Shown: piece after piece, positions 59,488-64,000 of the stretch | How positions within the stretch are numbered: the stretch's first letter is position 1 | Layout: each line of letters opens with the position of its first letter | Source of the DNA: an uncultured Clostridium sp. | GTDB lineage: Bacteria; Bacillota; Clostridia; Lachnospirales; Lachnospiraceae | Assembly (NCBI RefSeq): GCF_900547735.1 | Contig: NZ_URHZ01000016.1 | Location: 1 to 64,000, forward strand | Length of the DNA stretch: 64,000 nt | Direction of reading: 5' to 3' | Notes under the pieces: model-generated | Told to the model about the DNA's origin: nothing | Seen by the model: only the letters and a program-made list of their open reading frames with translations | Databases searched by the model: none | Position numbers and translations under genes: made by a program

Positions 59488-60216
59488 ATGTTGGATGGGA
59501 AGGCAGTTACACCGTTATATGTTCAATTGATGACTGAAGTTGAAGAGAAGATTTTAAAAGGCGTTTACCAGCCCGGAGAACGGCTCCAGTCTGAGAGTGA
59601 GATGGCGAAAACCTTCGGCGTAAGCATAATTACCGTTAGAAACGCTGTCAGCGCCCTGGTTGAGAAAGGCCTGGTTGAAAAGAAGCAGGGTAAGGGAACC
59701 TTTGTCTCCAAACCCAAGTTTACAAAGGACATTAAGAAACTCCAGAGCTTTACCGAGATGTGTGAGCACATGGGGATGAAGTCCGGCGGAAGGATGCTTG
59801 AGAACAAACTGGTTATGGCGGATGAAAAGACGAGAAAACTTCTGGGCCTTGAGAAAGGAAGCCAGGTGGTTTACATTTCCCGGGTACGCTATGCCGACAA
59901 TGAACCGGTTGCGATTGAAAACAACTATTATCCGCTTAAATATGCATTCCTTTTGGGAGAAACCTTTGATGACAATTCACTGTTTGAATTTATGAAGAAA
60001 AAGGCGAAGGTGATGGTTGCCGTATCCGAGAAGTGGATCGAGCTGTGCAGAGCCACTGCGAAAGAGGCGGAGCTTCTGAGGCTGACGAAGGGGACATCCC
60101 TGCTCTATATAAAAAGCGTTGCTTACACCCAGGAAAAAGAACCCATTTATGTGGGTACCCAGATATTTAACGGGGACCGGTGTTCATTTTATGTATGCGA
60201 ATCAACCGGCATATAA
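59488..60216 (+). CDS. GntR/HutC-family regulator, FrlR-like
   Basis: A 242-residue repressor type: N-terminal winged helix (VTPLYVQLMTEVEEKILKG, LQSESEMAKTFGVSIITVRN, KQGKGTFVSK) and a C-terminal UTRA ligand domain (GLEKGSQVVYISRVRYADNE). It closes the catabolic cluster, as FrlR does in Bacillus, and probably senses a phosphorylated intermediate (inference). ATG 59488 is 10 bases after AAAGG; ATG 59479 is too close to it. Confidence 0.9.
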   Translation: MLDGKAVTPLYVQLMTEVEEKILKGVYQPGERLQSESEMAKTFGVSIITVRNAVSALVEKGLVEKKQGKGTFVSKPKFTKDIKKLQSFTEMCEHMGMKSGGRMLENKLVMADEKTRKLLGLEKGSQVVYISRVRYADNEPVAIENNYYPLKYAFLLGETFDDNSLFEFMKKKAKVMVAVSEKWIELCRATAKEAELLRLTKGTSLLYIKSVAYTQEKEPIYVGTQIFNGDRCSFYVCESTGI

Positions 60217-60240
60217 AACCGAAACAGATTACGGAAATGT

Positions 60241-60321
60241 CATACGAAAATGCAGAAGGAATCCCTGACCGGCACCGCGCCGGCCGGGGATTCCTCTTTT
60301 AAACGATGACGTTTTCGTATG
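60241..60321 (+). terminator. Terminator of the cluster inside a perfect inverted repeat
   Basis: The terminator stem AAGGAATCCC/GGGATTCCT (about 60256-60295) with an inner ACCGGC/GCCGGC is followed by CTTTT. It is flanked by CATACGAAAA (60241-60250) and TTTTCGTATG (60312-60321), exact reverse complements. Confidence 0.8.
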
Positions 60322-60418
60322 CGTATGGGCCGCCCCGAAGGAATGGACCGGAATTATGAAACTTTTTTGTTATTTTCTGACAAATAAAACGTAATATAGT
60401 AAAAACACGAAATTTTTA

Positions 60419-60447
60419 TTGAAAGTTAGTCTGGAAAGTCCTATACT
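60419..60447 (+). promoter_or_regulatory. Promoter of the secreted DUF6612-like gene
   Basis: TTGAAA (60419-60424), 17-base spacer, TATACT (60442-60447), the same -10 as its paralogue at 44442-44470. Confidence 0.7.
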
Positions 60448-60496
60448 TATAGTATTGGAACAGAGGATTAAAAAAATTGTCAGGAGGAAAAAGGAT

Positions 60497-61339
60497 ATGA
60501 AGAAATTAATGACCGCACTGCTTGCTGCTGTGATGACCGTGGCGATGACGGCCACTGCATTTGCTGCTGAGGACCCGGCCGCCCTGCTCGACAGGGTTGC
60601 CCAGAAATCCAACGAGATGGATTCGATGGACTGTGATATGGGAATCCATGCCGTACTGGTTTTACCGGATCCGGAGACGAAGAAGGATTTAAGTGTAAAT
60701 CTGGATATGCTGATGAAGATGAAGATGGATCAGGTTAAGTCGGGGAATCTCCGCTATAAAGCTGAGATGGCGATGGAATTCCTGGGCCAGAGCGAATATG
60801 CCACCGTTTTCTATAAAGACGGCTATTATTACATGGATGCCGACGGAGAGAAAATCAAATACCCGATGGATCTGAACAGCATGGTAGCATCCGTAGAGCA
60901 GACCACGGCTGCAGCAGAACTCACTTCCTCTCTGATGAAGAGCCTTGCAGTCAGGGAAGAAGGAGAGAACAGAATCCTTTCCTATGTTGCGGACCCGGCT
61001 AAGATGAATGCATACGTGAATGAGGCTCTCAGCTCTCTCATGGGAGATATGGGCGTAACGTTGACGGTCAGGGAAGTAAAGGGTGAATATGTTATCAATA
61101 AAGACGATTATTACACCAGCATGAATATGAACATGTCCATGGATATCACCATGTATGGCGAGACGGTCAGAGTTATCATGCTGATCGAGGGAACCATCAA
61201 CAATCCGGGACAGCCGGTGACGGTTGACCTTCCTTCCACTGACGGATATGTCGATCTTAATACATACTACAAATCACTGTATGGCGGCAGCGGAAGTGGT
61301 AGCGGAAGCGGATACGGTCCGGCATCGGAAATCTGGTAA
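60497..61339 (+). CDS. Secreted DUF6612-like protein
   Basis: A 280-residue exported protein, paralogue of 44546-45325. Shared blocks include FYKDGYYYMDADGEKIKYPM, YVINKDDYYTSMNMNMSMD and NPGQPVTVDLPSTDGYV. The signal peptide ends in an ordinary AFA cleavage site without a lipobox Cys, so it is released or wall-associated rather than lipidated. The C-terminus ends in a Gly/Ser-rich tail YGGSGSGSGSGYGP. AGGAGG precedes the ATG. Function unknown. Confidence 0.85.
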   Translation: MKKLMTALLAAVMTVAMTATAFAAEDPAALLDRVAQKSNEMDSMDCDMGIHAVLVLPDPETKKDLSVNLDMLMKMKMDQVKSGNLRYKAEMAMEFLGQSEYATVFYKDGYYYMDADGEKIKYPMDLNSMVASVEQTTAAAELTSSLMKSLAVREEGENRILSYVADPAKMNAYVNEALSSLMGDMGVTLTVREVKGEYVINKDDYYTSMNMNMSMDITMYGETVRVIMLIEGTINNPGQPVTVDLPSTDGYVDLNTYYKSLYGGSGSGSGSGYGPASEIW

Positions 61340-61367
61340 ATTATTTTTAAGACATCGGAACTACAGG

Positions 61368-61410
61368 ATAACAGAATATCGGAATAACAGAATATCGGAA
61401 TAACGGGATA
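61368..61410. repeat. 16-bp tandem repeat
   Basis: ATAACAGAATATCGGA occurs at 61368-61383 and 61384-61399, with a partial third unit, in the gap after the DUF6612-like gene. Confidence 0.7.
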
Positions 61411-61416
61411 TGAAAA

Positions 61417-61459
61417 GCGGATGCGGCAAGGGTACGAACACCCATGCCGCATCCTTTTT
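61417..61459 (+). terminator. Terminator after the DUF6612-like gene
   Basis: GGATGCGGCA (61419-61428) pairs with TGCCGCATCC (61445-61454), then TTTTTA. Confidence 0.9.
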
Positions 61460-61488
61460 ACCGTCTGTCCCAGTTGCCCCGGTCAGGG

Positions 61489-61517
61489 TTGCGGACATGC
61501 TGAGGCTGTTTTATAAT
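61489..61517 (+). promoter_or_regulatory. Promoter of the two-component system
   Basis: TTGCGG (61489-61494), 17-base spacer, consensus TATAAT (61512-61517). The -10 overlaps the ATG at 61516, which supports the later start at 61543. Confidence 0.65.
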
Positions 61518-61542
61518 GGATAGGAGAACGGGGGAGCGTGAG

Positions 61543-62307
61543 ATGAAAAGTGTTCATGAGGAAGGCAAATTTCAAAAAAATCTTCAAAAGCTGGCGGCCA
61601 GGCGGATTGCGCTTTTAATCCTGGTCAGTTCTCTGCTTTTTCTGGCCGGACAGTTTCTGGCTTCACTGGCGACAAATGAGCTGGATGCGGCTTCCCATCT
61701 GAAAAAACTGGAGGAGGTTTTTCTGCGGTTTGACATGCAGAACCGGGAATTCCTTCTCAATGACAGAACGGTGTCGGCGGTGGAGAAAATCATATCCGGA
61801 GACGAGCCCGAAGCAATCGATGAATTTAAAAACTACTTCCGCCAGTTTGACGAGAGCTGTGATGTCCATAACCAGGTAATGATCACGAACGAAGACGGGG
61901 AGGTGCTATTCACTTCTTTCAGCGAGAGCCAGCTATCATCTTATCTGGTGAATTATAATAACGCGGTCTGCTACAATGCGAGAAACTGCGGGGAGGGCGA
62001 GGTTTACCGGGCCGTATACTATGACCGCGGCGACTATGCCGACGCCCTGTTTATCAAGCCGATATTTCAGAATGGGGAAGTCAGCGGATATATCACGCTG
62101 TTTTTGTCGGGCAGCGGATGGAATTTTTACCTGTCGGAAAGCAATTTTGACGGTGTAATCACGGATTTGAGGCAGAACGTAATGTATATCAGCAAGCCGG
62201 GTCTGGCCGACAGCAGCAATAAATTCTATGGGACCGAACACGGAAGCTGGATGCACGGACATGCCCGCTACTGGGTCGTGTCGAAGGAGCTGCCGGAGTG
62301 GCCGTAA
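61543..62307 (+). CDS. Sensor half of a split histidine kinase
   Basis: A 254-residue protein: one N-terminal membrane segment (about residues 18-38, IALLILVSSLLFLAGQFLAS) and an extracytoplasmic sensor domain of about 210 residues with MITNEDGEVLFTS and FIKPIFQNGEVSGYITLF, resembling dCache/YesM sensors. It stops at TAA just before the expected second membrane segment, which is in the next, overlapping frame. Either a one-base frameshift splits one kinase gene or two chains are made. ATG 61543 follows GGGGGAG with 6 bases; ATG 61516 lies in the promoter. Confidence 0.75.
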   Translation: MKSVHEEGKFQKNLQKLAARRIALLILVSSLLFLAGQFLASLATNELDAASHLKKLEEVFLRFDMQNREFLLNDRTVSAVEKIISGDEPEAIDEFKNYFRQFDESCDVHNQVMITNEDGEVLFTSFSESQLSSYLVNYNNAVCYNARNCGEGEVYRAVYYDRGDYADALFIKPIFQNGEVSGYITLFLSGSGWNFYLSESNFDGVITDLRQNVMYISKPGLADSSNKFYGTEHGSWMHGHARYWVVSKELPEWP

Positions 62308-63233
62308 TTTATTCCCTGGTGTATTATCCGAGAAACGAGGCCGTCCACATCGGACTGGCGGCGCTGCTGGTGATGGGAGCCGTGTGGTACTGGATCGCAA
62401 GATGGATGGCCAAATCCATGGCGGAGAACAACGCGGCGTCGATTGAGCGGCTGGTCAGTGAGATCAGAATTATACGCAAGGGAGACTATGACCACAGAAT
62501 CCAGATGAACACGGATGATGAGTTTAATGAGGTGGGGTATCAGGTTAACAACATGCTCGACAGTATCCAGGCATTGAACGGCAGGAATACGGAGCTTTTA
62601 AAGCTGAACAGCAGAATTGAAATGGATCAGCTTACAGCCCAGATGAATCCCCATTTCCTGTATAACACCCTGGAAATCATCAGAAACCTGGTGGTCTTTG
62701 ATGCCGATAAGGCGGAAGAACTGATTGTAAAGCTGACCGAGGTGCTCCGCTACAGTGTGGATACTTCCAGGAAAGAAGTCACGCTGGAGGAGGACATGCG
62801 CTATATTGACTGTTATCTGGATATCCAGAACTGCCGGTTCGGAAGCAGGTTCAACTGCAAAATTGATTTTACTCCGGAATGTCTCGACTGCATTGTGCCG
62901 AAGCTGCTTTTACAGCCGCTGATCGAGAACAGCATTAAGTACGGATTCCAGAAGAAAATGGATCTCAATATCACAATCCGCGGCACAATGGAGGGAAATA
63001 TCCTCTATATCAGCGTCCTGGACGACGGACTTGGAATGGCGGCGGAAAAAGCGGAGGAACTGAGGGAGCAGCTCCGGACACATGATAACAGTTCGCCCTC
63101 CATCGGCCTTAGAAACTTATCGCGCCGTCTGTACCTGAAATATGGGGACGGCAGCGGACTTCAGATCAGGAATATGGAGGGGATCGGTTTTGAGGTGCTG
63201 GCGAGGATAGAACAGCAGAAAGGGGAGACATAA
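62298..63233 (+). CDS. Kinase half of a split YesM-type histidine kinase
   Basis: A 311-residue protein: one membrane segment (about 17-36, HIGLAALLVMGAVWYWIA), a HAMP-like linker, the His_kinase motif AQMNPHFLYNTLEIIRN with His119, and an ATPase domain with LLQPLIENSIKYGF and DDGLGM. It begins at GTG 62298, 8 bases after a perfect AAGGAG (62284-62289), and overlaps the sensor ORF in the -1 frame. So independent translation is possible. It is overlapped (TAATG) with the response regulator. Confidence 0.8.
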   Translation: MAVIYSLVYYPRNEAVHIGLAALLVMGAVWYWIARWMAKSMAENNAASIERLVSEIRIIRKGDYDHRIQMNTDDEFNEVGYQVNNMLDSIQALNGRNTELLKLNSRIEMDQLTAQMNPHFLYNTLEIIRNLVVFDADKAEELIVKLTEVLRYSVDTSRKEVTLEEDMRYIDCYLDIQNCRFGSRFNCKIDFTPECLDCIVPKLLLQPLIENSIKYGFQKKMDLNITIRGTMEGNILYISVLDDGLGMAAEKAEELREQLRTHDNSSPSIGLRNLSRRLYLKYGDGSGLQIRNMEGIGFEVLARIEQQKGET

Positions 63234-64000
63234 TGTACAAAGTAATCGTCGCGGAAGATGAGGACATTATCAGAAAGGGTCTGGTATACTCGATCCCCTG
63301 GGCGGATATGGACTGTTCGGTAGTAGGGGAGGCGAGGAACGGAGTGGAGGGCGTGGAGCTGATAAAACGCCTGGAACCGGATATCGTTATGGCCGACATC
63401 AACATGCCGGTGCTGGACGGACTGGGGATGATCCGGGAGACATATGAAGATTATAATTATTCCGCCATTATACTGTCGGGCTACTCGAACTTTGAATATG
63501 CGAGAACCGCTATCCGCTACGGCGTGACGGGGTATCTGCTGAAACCGCTTAAAAAGGAGGATTTATTGGAGGCGGTAAAAGATGCGAAGGAAAAGTGCCT
63601 GCTCCGGAGCACCTGGCTCAACCGCAAACAGGAACAGGAAAAGTGGAAGAATATCCAGCTTGTTTCAAAGGAGGAGATCAGCCGGGAAGACGATGCGGTG
63701 GTGAGGGATATGCTGGCCTTTATCGCGCAGCATTACAGGGAGAAAATGGTGCTGCAGGACGTCGTCGACGCCCTGAACTACAGTGAAACCTTTCTGAATA
63801 AAAAGTTTAAAAAGCAGATGGGAACCACCTTTATTGAATACCTGAACCGCTATCGGATCCAGAAAGCGCTTGAGCTTTTAAAGGATGGGAAAACTGCGGT
63901 CCAGGATGTTTCCTGGATGTGCGGGATCGGTGATTACAAGTATTTTAATATGGTATTTAAGAAATATATCGGGTGCAGTCCGAAAGAATATGTTTCCGGG
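63233..64000 (+). CDS. AraC-type response regulator (YesN-like), partial
   Basis: The first 256 residues; the gene continues past the window. The receiver domain has VIVAEDEDIIRKGL, the phospho-Asp in DIVMADINMPVLDG and Lys in YLLKPLKKED. The C-terminal AraC helix-turn-helix has YIEYLNRYRIQKALELL-like and VSWMCGIGDYKYFNMVFKK segments. The ATG overlaps the kinase stop. Such YesMN pairs usually control nearby carbohydrate or nutrient uptake genes, which would lie beyond the window. Confidence 0.93.
   Translation, partial: MYKVIVAEDEDIIRKGLVYSIPWADMDCSVVGEARNGVEGVELIKRLEPDIVMADINMPVLDGLGMIRETYEDYNYSAIILSGYSNFEYARTAIRYGVTGYLLKPLKKEDLLEAVKDAKEKCLLRSTWLNRKQEQEKWKNIQLVSKEEISREDDAVVRDMLAFIAQHYREKMVLQDVVDALNYSETFLNKKFKKQMGTTFIEYLNRYRIQKALELLKDGKTAVQDVSWMCGIGDYKYFNMVFKKYIGCSPKEYVSG

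Overview
The window looks like the chromosome of a spore-forming, anaerobic Gram-positive gut bacterium of the Lachnospiraceae. I infer a relative of [Clostridium] symbiosum from gene content; this was not tested by any search. Support comes from a clostridial fab operon with FabK as enoyl reductase, the spore maturation genes spmA and spmB, a T-box leader on methionyl-tRNA synthetase, strong AGGAGG-type ribosome sites, and several Lachnospiraceae-type lipoproteins and membrane proteins.

Layout. 1-11.6 kb: a complete type II fatty acid synthesis operon, fabH-acpP-fabK-fabD-fabG-fabF-accB-fabZ-accC-accDA (fused) plus a FabK/nitronate-monooxygenase-like flavoprotein, ended by a very long terminator. 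It has a promoter with a FabT-like palindrome, and the FabT-like repressor itself lies 23 kb away at 24.3 kb. 11.6-16.4 kb: a TetR regulator, then a small membrane protein, a sodium:solute symporter and a YtcJ-type amidohydrolase (uptake plus hydrolysis unit). 16.4-22 kb: an ABC-class ATPase with an Arg/Gly/Asp repeat insert, a MATE exporter, and an Rpn-like nuclease with a duplicated, truncated 3' end. 22-25.3 kb: spmA and spmB separated by an ArsC/Spx-like gene, then the FabT-like regulator and a GerMN-like lipoprotein. 25.5-29.6 kb: a DUF885 lipoprotein, a pair of inverted MITE-like elements in a gene-free kilobase, and an acyltransferase. 29.7-35.5 kb: T-box-metG, EcsC-like, tatD, rsmA, tRNA-Phe and tRNA-Gly. 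35.6-41.2 kb: a sigma-54 controlled catabolic locus (see below). 41.4-47.3 kb: tRNA-Gly, a zinc-ribbon protein with three Ltp repeats, a glycosyltransferase fused to a DNA glycosylase, a DUF6612-type lipoprotein, and a SulP transporter. 47.3-60.3 kb: an 11-gene-scale catabolic cluster with a dipeptide-type ABC transporter, a fructosamine-kinase-like gene, hydantoinase A and B, a fructosamine-deglycase-like gene and a GntR regulator. 60.4-64 kb: a secreted DUF6612 paralogue and a two-component system whose sensor kinase is split into two overlapping frames; the response regulator runs off the window.

The two most interesting systems are catabolic. (1) At 35.6-41.2 kb a histidine-ammonia-lyase-fold enzyme lacks the Ala-Ser-Gly triad that makes the MIO cofactor, and sits with a BCCT (betaine-type) transporter behind a textbook sigma-54 promoter, with tandem 20-bp-spaced activator repeats and a dedicated sigma-54 activator. 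The combination fits ergothionase, the MIO-free lyase that removes trimethylamine from ergothioneine, a betaine. (2) At 47.9-60.2 kb, frl-type kinase, deglycase and regulator are combined with a peptide ABC transporter and an ATP-dependent lactam/hydantoin hydrolase pair, suggesting use of a glycated, cyclised amino acid or peptide.

The intergenic regions also carry at least four families of short palindromic or inverted repeats, including the MITE-like elements with GTCTTCAGTCCC ends.
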